Source of the DNA: Pseudoalteromonas sp. N1230-9
GTDB taxonomy: Bacteria > Pseudomonadota > Gammaproteobacteria > Enterobacterales > Alteromonadaceae
DNA: 64,000 nucleotides
Direction: 5' to 3'
NCBI RefSeq assembly: GCF_032716425.1
Contig: NZ_CP090419.1
Span: 445,001 to 509,000 of the forward strand
The notes beneath the pieces were generated by a model that was given only the letters and a program-made list of their open reading frames with translations, was not told where the DNA came from and did no database searches. Below, in pieces: positions 19,306 through 29,439 of the stretch. Each line of letters opens with the position of its first letter. Position 1 is the first letter of the stretch. The position numbers and the translations under genes were made by a program.

Positions 19306-19888
19306 ATATGGGGTAGCTCAAGATAAATATTGCTACCCTGACTCTGATGTATTAATTAATCTGTTAGATATTCGAGAACCGGATATATTAGATCAAGCCG
19401 AAGCTGAGTTTACCGCTGAACGTTATAGAACCTATGACTCCCCTCAACAGCCTCTATCTAAGTTTTCACTTGAGCATTTAAAATATCTTCATCATCACTT
19501 ATTCCAAGATTTATATGTGTGGGCAGGTCAAATTAGGGATGTTGATATCTCCAAGGGTAGTACCCGCTTTTGTACGTGAACGCGTATCGAGCCTGAAGCT
19601 AACAAGTTATTTCGAGGCATTTCGGCAATATCGAATTGTCAGAATAATGATGAGCTAAATGAAAAAGTAGCAGACTTGTTTTGTGAACTTAATTTACTTC
19701 ATCCATTCTGTGAAGGTAACGGCAGAGTGCTGCGCTTCTTTTTTGAAGAGATGTTATATACCATCGGTTATAAGGTTTCATGGCCTCCAATTTCTCAGCA
19801 AGAGTGGATTGATGCGAATATTGCAGGTGTTAATTTGAACCTAGATTTACTTAAACGTATTTTTAGCCAAGCTATTTCTGAACTTTGA
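19295..19888 (+). pseudogene. fic: Fic-family AMP transferase toxin, interrupted by in-frame TGA
   Basis: Fic proteins modify target proteins, usually by AMPylation. The frame beginning at 19295 reads a Fic N-terminal half (…FSLEHLKYLHHHLFQDLYVWAGQIRDVDI, then KGSTRFCT). It then meets TGA at 19577-19579 and continues in the same frame as TRIEPEANKLFRGI..., with the intact active-site motif HPFCEGNGRVLR. So there is one nonsense codon and no frameshift. Reading through gives 197 residues, the usual length for this type. TGT or TGC to TGA would be a single change. As it stands the active site is not translated from the main start, so the toxin is probably dead unless readthrough, internal initiation (ATG 19676 lies just before the motif) or a sequencing error applies. 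Confidence 0.85.
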
Positions 19889-19920
19889 TAGTGTGCTAAA
19901 AACGCTGATAAGTTTATTTT

Positions 19921-19955
19921 ATTAAAACCTTGTGGCAGCACCACAAGGTTTTAAT
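19921..19955. terminator. Strong bidirectional terminator between fic and gor
   Basis: A 15-bp perfect stem ATTAAAACCTTGTGG / CCACAAGGTTTTAAT with a 5-nt loop. It has A-rich and T-rich ends on both strands, between two converging genes. Confidence 0.92.
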
Positions 19956-19974
19956 ATTGACTCACAACGTGAGT

Positions 19975-21336
19975 TTATCTCATAGTAACAAACTCTTCTG
20001 AGCCTGTTGGGTGAATCGCCACAACAGCATCAAAGTCTGCTTTGGTTGCGCCCATCTTCATGGCAACAGCAAAACCTTGAATCATTTCATCTACGGTAAA
20101 ACCAATGCCGTGTAAGCCAACAACTTTTTCGTTATCACCTGCACATACTAGCATCATGTTGCATGCTTGGCGGTGTTGTGTAACTGCGGTATACATAGCC
20201 GCAAAGCTTGATTTATAAACTTTAACGTTTTCTTCGCCATATTGCGAAATAGCTTCTTGCTCCGTTAAACCAATCGTGCCGATTGGTGGGTGGCTAAATA
20301 CCACAGTAGGCACTAGCTCGTAGTCCATCTTTAAATCATCAGGTAATTCTTTATTGAATAAACGCTCAGATAAAATACGGCCTGCTTTAACGGCTACAGG
20401 TGTAAGTTCGATACCGTTTTCGATGATATCACCCACTGCATAGACGTTCTTAGCAGTGGTGTTTTGGAATTCGTCTACTTTTACATAACCACCTTCATTG
20501 ACTTCAACTCCCGCAGCTGCAAGATTGATCTTATCAGTTGTTGGTGTACGGCCAATGGCCCAAATTACTTCATCAACGTTTTGGCTGTGGCCATTTTCAA
20601 AATGAATCGTTAAGCTACCATCGCTTTCTTTAACGACTTCTTTTGGCGTGCAATCTGTATGAAGAGTTGGGCCTTCTTTTGCCATAATATCGACTAGGGT
20701 ATCAACGATGTATGGGTCAAAAGTACGCAGTGGTTTGTTTTTACGAACAAACAGGTGGGTTTCTGTGCCAAGGCTGTGGAGTACGCCTGCGATTTCAACG
20801 GCAATATAACCCGCACCAATAACAGCTACACGTTTTGGCTGTTCGTTTAATTCAAAGAAGCCATTTGAGTCAATACCAAGCTCAGCGCCTGGGATATTAG
20901 GAATAGTAGGGCGGCCACCTACGGCAACAAGAATATGGTCAGCAGTGTATAGTTCACCATTAACTTCAACCGTTTTGCTATCAACAAATTTAGCAAAGCC
21001 ATTGATTACAGTCACGCCATTGCTTGATAAATACTTATTGTAACCTTGGTGAATACGGCCTATGTACGCTTCGCGACTTTCTACTAATTTAGCCCAGCTA
21101 AAGCTTTTTAACTCAACATCAAAGCCATAATCAGGTGCGTAAGCATTAATAGCTTCAGCCACTTGTGCACCATGCCACATCACTTTTTTAGGAACGCAGC
21201 CCACGTTTACACACGTGCCGCCCATGTGTTTTGCTTCAATAAGTGCCACTTTTGCGCCACGCATTGCTGCTCTGTTAGCAGAAGCGATACCGCCGCTACC
21301 GCCACCAATTGCAATGTAATCAAAATGCTGAGCCAT
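19975..21336 (-). CDS. gor: Glutathione-disulfide reductase
   Basis: FAD- and NADPH-dependent reduction of glutathione disulfide in the cytoplasm. An FAD-binding GGGSGG motif lies at ~11-16 and the redox disulfide [13 protein letters not shown] has Cys42 and Cys47. An NADP-binding [11 protein letters not shown] follows. The C-terminal catalytic His-Glu pair HPTGSEEF has His442 and Glu447. 453 residues matches E. coli Gor (450). GAGGA precedes the ATG. It is transcribed away from prlC, from a shared 136-bp intergenic region, as a single-gene unit. Confidence 0.96.
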   Translation of the reverse strand: MAQHFDYIAIGGGSGGIASANRAAMRGAKVALIEAKHMGGTCVNVGCVPKKVMWHGAQVAEAINAYAPDYGFDVELKSFSWAKLVESREAYIGRIHQGYNKYLSSNGVTVINGFAKFVDSKTVEVNGELYTADHILVAVGGRPTIPNIPGAELGIDSNGFFELNEQPKRVAVIGAGYIAVEIAGVLHSLGTETHLFVRKNKPLRTFDPYIVDTLVDIMAKEGPTLHTDCTPKEVVKESDGSLTIHFENGHSQNVDEVIWAIGRTPTTDKINLAAAGVEVNEGGYVKVDEFQNTTAKNVYAVGDIIENGIELTPVAVKAGRILSERLFNKELPDDLKMDYELVPTVVFSHPPIGTIGLTEQEAISQYGEENVKVYKSSFAAMYTAVTQHRQACNMMLVCAGDNEKVVGLHGIGFTVDEMIQGFAVAMKMGATKADFDAVVAIHPTGSEEFVTMR

Positions 21337-21472
21337 AGTTTGTCCTCAAAAATAGATAACTTTTCTTTAATTAATCGATAATAGCATAATAAAGACCAAG
21401 GTTAAGCCCCTTGTATTTCATCAATTTGCCCCAACCTCAGAATCATCTTCGCATTAAAAATTGAGAACGAAA

Positions 21473-23524
21473 ATGACAATTGCAGAAAATAATCCACTTA
21501 TTGGTTTAGAAGGGCTTCCGCCGTTTTCTAAGATTGAACCAGCGCATGTGGTGCCAGCATTAAAAGCGGCAATTAAAGAGTGTCGTTTAACTATCGATAA
21601 GGTCTTGGCAGCTAAGTCATATACGTGGAATGATTTGGTGCTTCCACTTGAAGAAGCCGACGATAAGCTATCACGACTATTTTCACCGGTATCTCATATG
21701 AACTCAGTCGTGAACAGCGATGAGCTACGAGAAGCTTATGAGCAATGTTTGCCGTTGTTATCGGAGTACTCAACGTTTGTGGGTCAGCATCAAGGTTTAT
21801 ACGATGCTTATAACGCACTTCACAACAGCGATGAATTTAAAGCACTTACCACCGCACAGCAAAAAACGATTACCAATGCACTGCGCGATTTTGAGTTATC
21901 AGGTATTGCGCTAAAACCAGAGCAACAAAAGCGTTATGGCGAAATTAGTGCGCGTTTATCTGAGCTGGCCTCTAAGTTTGGTAATAATGTAATGGATGCC
22001 ACACTTGCTTGGCAAAAGCACATTACTGATGAAAGCGAGCTTGCTGGTTTGCCTGAATCTGCATTAGCTCTGGGTGCTGATACGGCAAAAAGTAAAGATC
22101 TAGATGGTTGGGTATTCACGTTAGATTTTCCATCTTATTTACCTATCATGACTTACGCAGATAACCGCGAATTACGTGAAGAAACATATACCGCGTTTGT
22201 TACTCGTGCGTCGGATCAAGGTCCGAATGCGGGTGAGTTTGATAACTCAGAAATTATGAGCGAAGAACTTGCGCTTCGTCATGAGCTTGCGCAGTTACTT
22301 GGTTTTAACAGTTATGCAGATATGTCATTGGCAACAAAAATGGCAGAATCACCTGCTCAGGTATTTTCATTCTTAGAAGATTTAGCAGCTAAGTCTAAGC
22401 CACAAGCTGAGCAAGAGCTGGCTGAGCTAACGGCTTATGCAAAAGATAAACATGGTGTGACGGAGCTTGCCGCGTGGGATTACGCTTATTACGCAGAAAA
22501 GCTTAAGCAAGAGAAATACGCGATTTCTGATGAAGTACTGCGCCCTTATTTCCCTGCAAATAAAGTATTAAATGGCTTATTTACCACAGTAAATCGCTTA
22601 TTTGGTATTAACGTTAAAGAAGTGAGTGACTTTGATACTTACCATCCTGACGTACGTTTCTTTGAGATTTACGACAGTAGCAACACGCTACGAGGCCGTT
22701 TCTATTTAGATTTATATGCACGAGACCGCAAGCGTGGTGGCGCATGGATGGACGATTGCATGGGTCGTAAAGTACGTGCTAACGGCGAGCTACAAACACC
22801 CGTTGCTTACTTGGTGTGTAACTTTAATAAAGCGGTGGGTGATAAACCCGCACTGTTTACTCATAACGAAGTAACAACCTTATTCCATGAGTTTGGTCAT
22901 GGTATCCATCATATGTTAACTCAAGTTGATGCAGCGCCAGTGGCGGGTATTAACGGTGTTGCATGGGATGCGGTTGAATTACCAAGCCAGTTCTTAGAAA
23001 ACTGGTGTTATGAAGAAGAAGCGCTTAACTTCATCTCGGGTCACTATGAAACGGATGAGCCACTACCAAAAGAACTGCTTGATAAATTGCTCGCAGCAAA
23101 GAACTTCCAGTCTGGTATGCAAATGCTGCGTCAGCTAGAGTTTTCGCTGTTTGATTTTACGATTCATCATACTTATAAAGCGGGTGAGCCTTGTAATATT
23201 CAAGCTACACTTGATGATGTGCGCAGTAAAACTGCCGTTGTTAAAGCGCCAGCATTTAACCGTTTTCAGCATGGCTTTAGTCATATTTTTGCTGGTGGCT
23301 ATAGTGCAGGCTATTACTCGTATAAATGGGCAGAGGTTCTTTCGGCTGACGCATTTTCTAAATTTGAGGAAGAAGGGATCTTTAATCAAGAGACAGGGCA
23401 GGCCTTCCTTAACAATATTTTAGAAAAAGGAGGCAGCGAGGAACCTATGGAACTATTCAAGAAGTTCCGAGGCCGCGAGCCACAAGTTGATGCATTGCTT
23501 AGGCACAGCGGAATTGCAGCCTAA
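21473..23524 (+). CDS. prlC: Oligopeptidase A (M3 metallopeptidase)
   Basis: Cytoplasmic zinc oligopeptidase that degrades signal peptides and short peptides. The HEFGH zinc site lies near residues 472-476, with the third ligand in the AWDAVELPSQF segment. 683 residues matches E. coli OpdA (680). ATG 21473 gives the conserved start MTIAENNPLIG; a TTG at 21461 would add four residues. As in E. coli, rsmJ lies downstream, but here a response-regulator gene stands between. A terminator follows the stop. Confidence 0.96.
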   Translation: MTIAENNPLIGLEGLPPFSKIEPAHVVPALKAAIKECRLTIDKVLAAKSYTWNDLVLPLEEADDKLSRLFSPVSHMNSVVNSDELREAYEQCLPLLSEYSTFVGQHQGLYDAYNALHNSDEFKALTTAQQKTITNALRDFELSGIALKPEQQKRYGEISARLSELASKFGNNVMDATLAWQKHITDESELAGLPESALALGADTAKSKDLDGWVFTLDFPSYLPIMTYADNRELREETYTAFVTRASDQGPNAGEFDNSEIMSEELALRHELAQLLGFNSYADMSLATKMAESPAQVFSFLEDLAAKSKPQAEQELAELTAYAKDKHGVTELAAWDYAYYAEKLKQEKYAISDEVLRPYFPANKVLNGLFTTVNRLFGINVKEVSDFDTYHPDVRFFEIYDSSNTLRGRFYLDLYARDRKRGGAWMDDCMGRKVRANGELQTPVAYLVCNFNKAVGDKPALFTHNEVTTLFHEFGHGIHHMLTQVDAAPVAGINGVAWDAVELPSQFLENWCYEEEALNFISGHYETDEPLPKELLDKLLAAKNFQSGMQMLRQLEFSLFDFTIHHTYKAGEPCNIQATLDDVRSKTAVVKAPAFNRFQHGFSHIFAGGYSAGYYSYKWAEVLSADAFSKFEEEGIFNQETGQAFLNNILEKGGSEEPMELFKKFRGREPQVDALLRHSGIAA

Positions 23525-23541
23525 GTAGTGAGTATTATTGG

Positions 23542-23565
23542 AAAGCGCCGAAAGGCGCTTTTTTT
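23542..23565 (+). terminator. Intrinsic terminator after prlC
   Basis: AAAGCGCC / GGCGCTTT with a GAAA tetraloop and a T run. Confidence 0.92.
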
Positions 23566-23634
23566 ATTAAAAAATCTTAGCAAAATCAACCTTGCGTACT
23601 ATGCTTTTTAAAAAGCTATTTACAGGATTAAAGC

Positions 23635-24813
23635 ATGTCGAAACTGGTGTTAGCCATAGATGATGACAAATACGTACATCATGTAATTGAAGAGTCACTT
23701 TCAGGCTTTTGCACATTGATCCATGCTAAAAATGGTGATGAAGGGTTAAGACAAGCATTTAAATATAATCCAGATATTATTTTACTAGATGTTGAAATGC
23801 CTGGAAAAACAGGGTTTGAGGTATGCAGTGAATTAAAGGCTAATCCACAAACCAAAGATACACCCGTGATGTTTCTATCTGGGAAAAAGGAACTTCCTGA
23901 TCGTGTTAAGGGTTACAATTCAGGGGCTTCTGACTATATTGTTAAACCCTTTAATGCTGAAGAGTTAATGGCGCGTATCCGTGTTTTGTATGAATACCGA
24001 CAGCATTCTAAAAAGCTAAAAAGCGATGTGGAGCGCGCGCAAATAACCGCTGAAATAGCCATGACAGACTCGGGCGATATGGGACGTATTATGCGCTATG
24101 TGGGTCAAAGTTATCATGCACATGATATCCAATCGCTGTCAGAATACATGTTTGAGTTTTTTAACCCAATGGATCTCGATGTAGTGCTTGCTTTTTGGTA
24201 TCAAGATATCGGGATTTTTTGTGGTGCAGAGGGGGCTGTTTGCCCACTAGAGCGTGAGTTACTTGAAAAACATCGCGATGCAAACCGATTTGTCGATTTC
24301 AGTCATCGCACTATTATCAATTACCCAAAAGTGTCCATGTTAATTAAAAACATGCCACTTGATGATGCTCAGTTGTATGGCCGATATAAAGACTTGTTTC
24401 CACATATTCTTGAAGTGACCAATGCGAAAGTTCAAGATATGGAAGTCAATGAGCGAGCACTCACACAGGCTAAGCAAATCGGCAATGCATTTAGCGAACT
24501 GTCGGAGCAAATGTACCAGCACAGTTACTCACGAGAACGGGCTGTCGAAAAGTTTGCTGTGCAACTAAGTGAGCTGAATAAATCAGTTGAACAAAGTAAG
24601 TTACTAAATAGCGATGAAATCGTTTTTCATTTACAACACTTACAACAAACCCAGTTACTTTTTGCCTCGCTGAATGATGATCTTGAATCGATTAAGTTTC
24701 AGTTACTCCACATTATTGAATCACGTAGTGAGCTATTGAGTAATTTACAAAAAATGGCAGAGCCTAGCCACACAGAAGATGTGACATCACAAACGGATAT
24801 CGAGCTATTTTAA
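23635..24813 (+). CDS. Orphan response regulator with unknown output domain
   Basis: N-terminal CheY-like receiver (~1-122) with the acidic pocket Asp9-Asp11, phospho-acceptor Asp52 (LLDVEMPG), Ser82 and Lys104 (IVKPF). The remaining ~270 residues match no DNA-binding, GGDEF, EAL or HD-GYP output that I recognise. They include a Trp/Cys-containing stretch (VVLAFWYQDIGIFCGAEGAVCPLE) and a C-terminal helical, coiled-coil-like part (~290-375). No histidine kinase is adjacent. It sits between prlC and rsmJ with its own AGGA ribosome site. A role in signalling through protein contacts is inferred. Confidence 0.85.
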   Translation: MSKLVLAIDDDKYVHHVIEESLSGFCTLIHAKNGDEGLRQAFKYNPDIILLDVEMPGKTGFEVCSELKANPQTKDTPVMFLSGKKELPDRVKGYNSGASDYIVKPFNAEELMARIRVLYEYRQHSKKLKSDVERAQITAEIAMTDSGDMGRIMRYVGQSYHAHDIQSLSEYMFEFFNPMDLDVVLAFWYQDIGIFCGAEGAVCPLERELLEKHRDANRFVDFSHRTIINYPKVSMLIKNMPLDDAQLYGRYKDLFPHILEVTNAKVQDMEVNERALTQAKQIGNAFSELSEQMYQHSYSRERAVEKFAVQLSELNKSVEQSKLLNSDEIVFHLQHLQQTQLLFASLNDDLESIKFQLLHIIESRSELLSNLQKMAEPSHTEDVTSQTDIELF

Positions 24814-24856
24814 GCCATGATATACTCATGGCCATTAGTATAGCTCGGAGTTTTAC

Positions 24857-25612
24857 GTGGTAATTCATTGTCCTTTTAAAGAAATGCGTCCTTATTTAGA
24901 TGCTATAGAGCAGCGCTTTGGTTTAACTGAATGGGCGAACAGTAATGACGGCTTTTCATTGCATTATGATGAGCAAGGTCTGAGCTTAAAAAAGAAAGAT
25001 GAGCCTAAACTAGGGGCTATTCACGTTGACTTTGTCACAGGTGCGGCGGCGCACCGCCGTAAATTCGGTGGTGGTAAAGGCCAAGCAATTGCCAAAGCTG
25101 TAGGGTTAAATAAAGGAGCCACACCCGTTGTACTTGATGCCACGGCAGGGCTTGGGCGTGACGGTTTTGTGCTGGCGTCGCTTGGTTGTAAAGTTATTTT
25201 GCATGAGCGCCATCCTGTGGTAGCTGCGCTATTATTTGATGGCCTTGAACGCGCTTATGGTGATGCTGAAATTGGTGCATGGATGAAAGAAAATATGAGC
25301 TTAGTATTCGGTTCGAGCCATACTCTACTTGCTCAGTGTAACGATATACCAGATGTCGTGTACTTGGATCCTATGTTTCCGCATCGTGAAAAATCAGCCC
25401 TAGTTAAAAAAGAAATGCGAGTATTCCAAGCGCTTGTTGGCGCTGATAGCGATGCAGATGATCTTTTAGATTTTGCCTACCCGCTTGCGAGTAAGCGAGT
25501 CGTGGTAAAGCGACCTGACTACGCGCCATTTTTAAATGATAAAACCCCCAGCATGCAGATCAAAACTAAAAAGAATCGTTTTGATGTATATGTGAAAGCA
25601 GCAATGACCTAA
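24857..25612 (+). CDS. rsmJ: 16S rRNA (guanine1516-N2)-methyltransferase RsmJ
   Basis: SAM-dependent methyltransferase that modifies G1516 of 16S rRNA. The SAM motif [17 protein letters not shown] and the catalytic-type [21 protein letters not shown] are visible, along with [11 protein letters not shown]. 251 residues matches E. coli RsmJ (250). It starts with GTG; CGGAG lies 6 nt upstream, which decides the start. It is close behind the response regulator (43 bp), with no terminator between. Confidence 0.95.
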   Translation: MVIHCPFKEMRPYLDAIEQRFGLTEWANSNDGFSLHYDEQGLSLKKKDEPKLGAIHVDFVTGAAAHRRKFGGGKGQAIAKAVGLNKGATPVVLDATAGLGRDGFVLASLGCKVILHERHPVVAALLFDGLERAYGDAEIGAWMKENMSLVFGSSHTLLAQCNDIPDVVYLDPMFPHREKSALVKKEMRVFQALVGADSDADDLLDFAYPLASKRVVVKRPDYAPFLNDKTPSMQIKTKKNRFDVYVKAAMT

Positions 25613-25727
25613 CCTATCCTTTAGTATGACTTTTGATTGATAATTTCTGGTTATTAGGTTGGTTTACATCAAATTGTCATAAAAGGTTAATATTCTACGC
25701 GCGTAACGACTTTGGGGATTATAGTTT

Positions 25728-27653
25728 ATGCGCGTGTCATCATTTACTCGGCTACTAGCCGTTTTACTCACACTTGCCAGTATCTTGTTAGCGGCGACCT
25801 TGTTTTGGGCAAGTCAAACTCTATTAAATTTAGAGCAACAAGATAACGCTTATAATAAACTCAAAAATACGCTCATTATTGATTTAAAAAGCCATCTCGA
25901 TGACTATTTAGAGCAAGGTGATAGTCAATATCTTAATTTATCATCGGCACTGATTGCTGAGGTGATAAAGCAAGACTTAGCGCATCTACCACAAGATTTA
26001 AATTCACACCTATCAACTCAACTCTCAGCATTAGATAAAGATATCAATGGTAAATATCGTGCTCTAGGTAAGTTATCGGGTAACGAAATGGCTTTATTGG
26101 ACAACTCGCTTAGGCAAATGGCTGGCTCTGCCTCCTCGCTGATAGGCTATGCTCGTAAAGCAAAGCCGCAAACAGATTTGGCGCTTGAATATTACCAACT
26201 TGGTGCCGATTATTATAATGAAGTGACATCACTTGCTTTATATACCTACAAGCTGGTTTTAAGCTTTGATCAAGACACCAAAGCAAGCCTTAATCAAAGC
26301 GTAGAAAATTTAAATGTATTAGCAAGCAAAATTGATACGCTTGAAAACCTAGGAGTGATGAGTGAAGTCGATGAAGATGCTTTATTTTTTGGTGAAGAAG
26401 CCGAAGATTTAGCCGGCGATATTAAATCGGAGTTAATAAGTTGGCCTAAGCGTTTTCCTCGTGATTTAGCCTCAACGCTAGAGCAAGCTGAGCAGCGTCA
26501 AACGGGTATGCAAGCACTGCGAGAACAAATTGCGGCCTTATCGGCAACGGTGCTTGGGGCTGAGCAAAAACTAAAAGACGAACAAAGCCAGCTTAAACAG
26601 CACGTATTTATTGTATTTTGTATTGCGATTGGCATGTTAGTGGTACTTGCAGGCGGTGTTTATTTTGTACAGCGTAATCAAGTTTTAAACCCGCTGCGTC
26701 AGTTACGAGATGGTTTCGCATTCTTAATTGAAAGTAATGAGCTTAAAAATATTGAAAGCAAAAATCCAAAAACTGAAATAGGGGAGATAGCTCATTATTT
26801 TAATCAGTTAATTGAGCGTCAACGAATTGAAGCGGAAGAGCGTGCGCAAATGCTCAAAGTGATTAATGACTTTATGCTGGAAATGAGTGAGCACTTACAC
26901 ACTATTGCTCAAAAGACCGATGCTAGCCACACTCAAGTTGAGCAAAATCAAGGGCTACTAAGCGATATTCAACATATTGGTGAACAAGTTAACACCATTA
27001 ATAGTCAAGTGGCTGACAACGCAAAACAGACATTTGGTGCCATGGAGCAAAGCTTAGGTTTTGCCGATAGTATGCTAACAGCAAGTTCACATACTGAGCA
27101 GCGTGTTGAGCAAGGGCTAAATAGCTTAAAAGAGCTATTAAAGGGCGTGGATGATGTTGGTCAAGTTATTGAAGTAATTAAAAATATTGCTGAGCAAACT
27201 AACTTGCTAGCATTAAATGCCGCTATAGAATCTGCTCGTGCAGGGGAGCATGGCCGAGGTTTTGCGGTTGTAGCTGATGAAGTGAGAAAACTTGCTAGAC
27301 AAACTCAAGGCTCACTTGATGATATTAACAATCAGCTTAATCGCCTAAGTGAAAACTCATCAATGGTATCGACACAAATAAGTGCCCTTGCGGACGATGC
27401 TGAGTTACAAACACAAAATGCCCAAGAGCTAAAACGTAACTCAGAAGGCGTTGCTGATAACGCGCAAGATGCTAACAAGGTCGCGTTTGACGCGATGGAG
27501 CTAGCTAAACAGCAAAATGCATTACTTGAAAACTTTAGTCAGTCTATGCAAAGCATGAAAGGCCAAGTGAGTGAATCGAATGTGCTAGTAAGTGATATTC
27601 AGCAGCGTTTACAACAGCAAATGCAGACAATTAAAACCAGCTTAGGATTATAA
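25728..27653 (+). CDS. Methyl-accepting chemotaxis protein
   Basis: Chemoreceptor. TM1 lies at ~7-29. A large helical periplasmic sensor (~30-290) is rich in Leu, Gln and Asp and predicted all-alpha. TM2 lies at ~292-315 ([22 protein letters not shown]), HAMP at ~315-370, and the cytoplasmic signalling hairpin has the universal tip [21 protein letters not shown] near residue 490. The ligand is unknown. There is no C-terminal NWETF-type pentapeptide for CheR/CheB tethering (it ends QTIKTSLGL). It is a single-gene unit with its own upstream region. Confidence 0.94.
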   Translation: MRVSSFTRLLAVLLTLASILLAATLFWASQTLLNLEQQDNAYNKLKNTLIIDLKSHLDDYLEQGDSQYLNLSSALIAEVIKQDLAHLPQDLNSHLSTQLSALDKDINGKYRALGKLSGNEMALLDNSLRQMAGSASSLIGYARKAKPQTDLALEYYQLGADYYNEVTSLALYTYKLVLSFDQDTKASLNQSVENLNVLASKIDTLENLGVMSEVDEDALFFGEEAEDLAGDIKSELISWPKRFPRDLASTLEQAEQRQTGMQALREQIAALSATVLGAEQKLKDEQSQLKQHVFIVFCIAIGMLVVLAGGVYFVQRNQVLNPLRQLRDGFAFLIESNELKNIESKNPKTEIGEIAHYFNQLIERQRIEAEERAQMLKVINDFMLEMSEHLHTIAQKTDASHTQVEQNQGLLSDIQHIGEQVNTINSQVADNAKQTFGAMEQSLGFADSMLTASSHTEQRVEQGLNSLKELLKGVDDVGQVIEVIKNIAEQTNLLALNAAIESARAGEHGRGFAVVADEVRKLARQTQGSLDDINNQLNRLSENSSMVSTQISALADDAELQTQNAQELKRNSEGVADNAQDANKVAFDAMELAKQQNALLENFSQSMQSMKGQVSESNVLVSDIQQRLQQQMQTIKTSLGL

Positions 27654-27737
27654 GTGCTTCAAGTAGACTGAAAAGCACAAAAAATAGCGACATTGCTGCT
27701 CTTTCTATTAATGGGGAATGTATTATTTAACTTCTTT

Positions 27738-27768
27738 AAACCAAGTACGGGGTGAGCGGACTTGGTTT
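27738..27768. terminator. Inverted repeat between converging mcp and VOC genes
   Basis: AAACCAAGT / ACTTGGTTT with a 13-nt spacer, in the gap between two converging genes. It is terminator-like on both strands but without a long T tract. Confidence 0.45.
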
Positions 27769-27787
27769 GAACGGTATAATCTTTACC

Positions 27788-28171
27788 CTACCTTTTACTG
27801 CGTGGAACATCACTGGATTGATACATTGATATTTGATGATTATCTGGATCTGCGATTTCTGCTGACCAGCCACCTGGTGCATGGCTTACAGGGGTGACAA
27901 TAGTTGCTCCCTTTGTTGCGAGTGTTTCGACTACGTCATCAATCCCACCATCAGCTAACTCAAAAACAATAATGGGTGAGTTTCCGGGCTTTGACTCCTG
28001 CTTAAAAAAGAGTAGTTCGATGTCATTTGCTGTTTTAGCGAGCAGCCAACCCTCTCCATCTTCTTCCATTCTTTGAATGTTTATTCCGAGCGTATCACGG
28101 TAAAACGCTTCTGTTTTATCTAGATCGCTAATGTAATAACAAATTGCGCCAATTTTACTTTTATCAAGCAT
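27788..28171 (-). CDS. VOC (glyoxalase/dioxygenase-fold) family protein
   Basis: 127-residue vicinal-oxygen-chelate protein with two beta-alpha-beta-beta-beta modules. Signatures: ICYYISDLDKTEAFYRDTLG at the start, and PGGWSAEIADPDNHQISMYQ at the end with the conserved acidic metal-site region. The substrate is unknown; family members include lyases and antibiotic-binding proteins. It starts 8 nt inside the end of the upstream sigma-factor-like gene, so the two are translationally coupled and probably work together. Confidence 0.85.
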   Translation of the reverse strand: MLDKSKIGAICYYISDLDKTEAFYRDTLGINIQRMEEDGEGWLLAKTANDIELLFFKQESKPGNSPIIVFELADGGIDDVVETLATKGATIVTPVSHAPGGWSAEIADPDNHQISMYQSSDVPRSKR

Positions 28172-28805
28172 GGTTCTTTTCCTGTTTTTTAATAGATATC
28201 ACCCTATGTTGCCGTGCAAGGTTATTTTGTGAGGTCACCATAAAAAGATGTCCATCAGGGTCATGGCTTGCGAGTGTCGCTTCATCACGGCATGGCGCAT
28301 TAAGAAGTGCTTTACGTATTTGCCCAAACGGCAAATCTTCAGCTAAACCTTCAAGTTCAAGTATTTGTCTTGCACCGGTTTGTCGCCAGCGGCGTTTAAT
28401 CTCAGCTATCCGTTGCCTTAGAGCTGCGTCTGATACTCGCAGTAGCCAGATGATTTCTTTTTTACAATGTCCTGTTAAAACTAAAAGTGCTGTTGTTTTT
28501 AGGCTAGGCGGTAATGAGTCGATAAAATAGGTTGCTGTTTCGTCGTTGTATGTGTGTATATTGTTTGTATTAGTTAAAGTTGCTTCACGCTTTTTTCTTC
28601 TTGCGGCAGAGCGCGCATTAAATACAGATTGATTACGCAGCACACCCATGAGCCAGCGACGGTTCTTTACACATGTTAGATCTGAGCGCTTAGCTTCAAC
28701 TGCAACAAGCAGGGCAGTTTGCAGTAAATCTTCAGCCTCTTCTTTGTGTAATGTCACCTTATGGGCATAGCGTAAAAGGTTTGCGTAATAACTTTTATTA
28801 TTCAT
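28164..28805 (-). CDS. ECF-type RNA polymerase sigma factor with C-terminal extension
   Basis: Sigma-70 region 2-like N-terminus (YANLLRYAHKVTLHKEEAEDLLQTALLVAVEA), a basic linker (ARRKKRE) and a region 4-like helix-turn-helix (LPPSLKTTALLVLTGHCKKEI...LRQRIAEIKRRW). About 60 extra residues follow at the C-terminus (from ~150, including LNAPCRDEATLASHDPDGHLF). Such extensions in some ECF groups replace the anti-sigma factor. No anti-sigma gene is adjacent, and the gene overlaps a VOC gene. 213 residues. Target promoters are unknown. Confidence 0.78.
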   Translation of the reverse strand: MNNKSYYANLLRYAHKVTLHKEEAEDLLQTALLVAVEAKRSDLTCVKNRRWLMGVLRNQSVFNARSAARRKKREATLTNTNNIHTYNDETATYFIDSLPPSLKTTALLVLTGHCKKEIIWLLRVSDAALRQRIAEIKRRWRQTGARQILELEGLAEDLPFGQIRKALLNAPCRDEATLASHDPDGHLFMVTSQNNLARQHRVISIKKQEKNHA

Positions 28806-28905
28806 AGCGCTTAGTGATTAAAAGTAGAGTTAATAATTGATATATAGTTTAATTAAACCTTACTCTTTCATACTGCTAATGTATATTTTCTTTCAAGGAA
28901 TCACG

Positions 28906-29379
28906 ATGATCGAACAAGGCCAAACTTTACCTACTGCAACCCTTAGCGAATTAACCAGCGAAGGGTTGCAAACCTTATCAACAGACGCATTATTTGCTGG
29001 TAAAAAAGTAGTGCTATTTGCTGTACCTGGGGCATTTACGCCTACCTGTTCAAACGCTCACTTACCTGAGTTTATTACGCTGGCTGATAAAATTACCGCC
29101 AAAGGCGTTGATGCAATTTACTGTGTATCAGTGAATGATGCATTTGTAATGAAAGCATGGGGGGAGGCACATAATGCTGAGCATATTCGTATGTTAGCAG
29201 ACGGTGATGCTAGTTTTACCAAGGCGCTCGGTTTAGATAAAGATACCGCTAGCTTTGGTGGTGTGCGTTCAAAACGCTATGCAATGATTGTCGACGACCA
29301 AACAGTAACAGGCTTGTTTGTTGAGCAAGATAAAGAATTTACAGTAAGCCGTGCAGAGGCTGTTTTAGCTAAATTATAA
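28906..29379 (+). CDS. Peroxiredoxin, Prx5 type
   Basis: Thiol peroxidase reducing H2O2 and organic peroxides. The catalytic motif PGAFTPTCSNAHLPEF carries the peroxidatic Cys48 and Thr45, with the conserved Arg in VRSKRYAMIVDD. 157 residues is normal for prokaryotic Prx5 without a glutaredoxin fusion. ATG 28906 is chosen because AAGGA lies upstream and the conserved start MIEQGQTLP begins there; a longer frame from 28837 adds an unconserved hydrophobic leader. It diverges from the sigma-factor gene. Confidence 0.93.
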   Translation: MIEQGQTLPTATLSELTSEGLQTLSTDALFAGKKVVLFAVPGAFTPTCSNAHLPEFITLADKITAKGVDAIYCVSVNDAFVMKAWGEAHNAEHIRMLADGDASFTKALGLDKDTASFGGVRSKRYAMIVDDQTVTGLFVEQDKEFTVSRAEAVLAKL

Positions 29380-29384
29380 AACGA

Positions 29385-29408
29385 AAAAAGCCGGACGAGA
29401 GTCCGGCT
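29385..29408 (-). terminator. Intrinsic terminator of the subtilase gene
   Basis: AGCCGGAC / GTCCGGCT with a GAGA loop. The T run lies on the minus strand, downstream of the protease gene. It may also stop readthrough from the peroxiredoxin gene. Confidence 0.85.
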
Positions 29409-29439
29409 AAAAGTCCCAAGGGTAATCGGGGGTTATCAA

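Noticed and set aside
19577..19579. TGA in fic as a selenocysteine codon
   Set aside because: No SECIS-like hairpin is visible directly downstream, and a Cys codon one base away explains it more simply.
28144..28530. Plus-strand 128-residue frame over the sigma-factor gene
   Set aside because: It runs antisense to a coherent sigma-70 protein, and its translation is rich in Ser, Cys and Arg without a domain.
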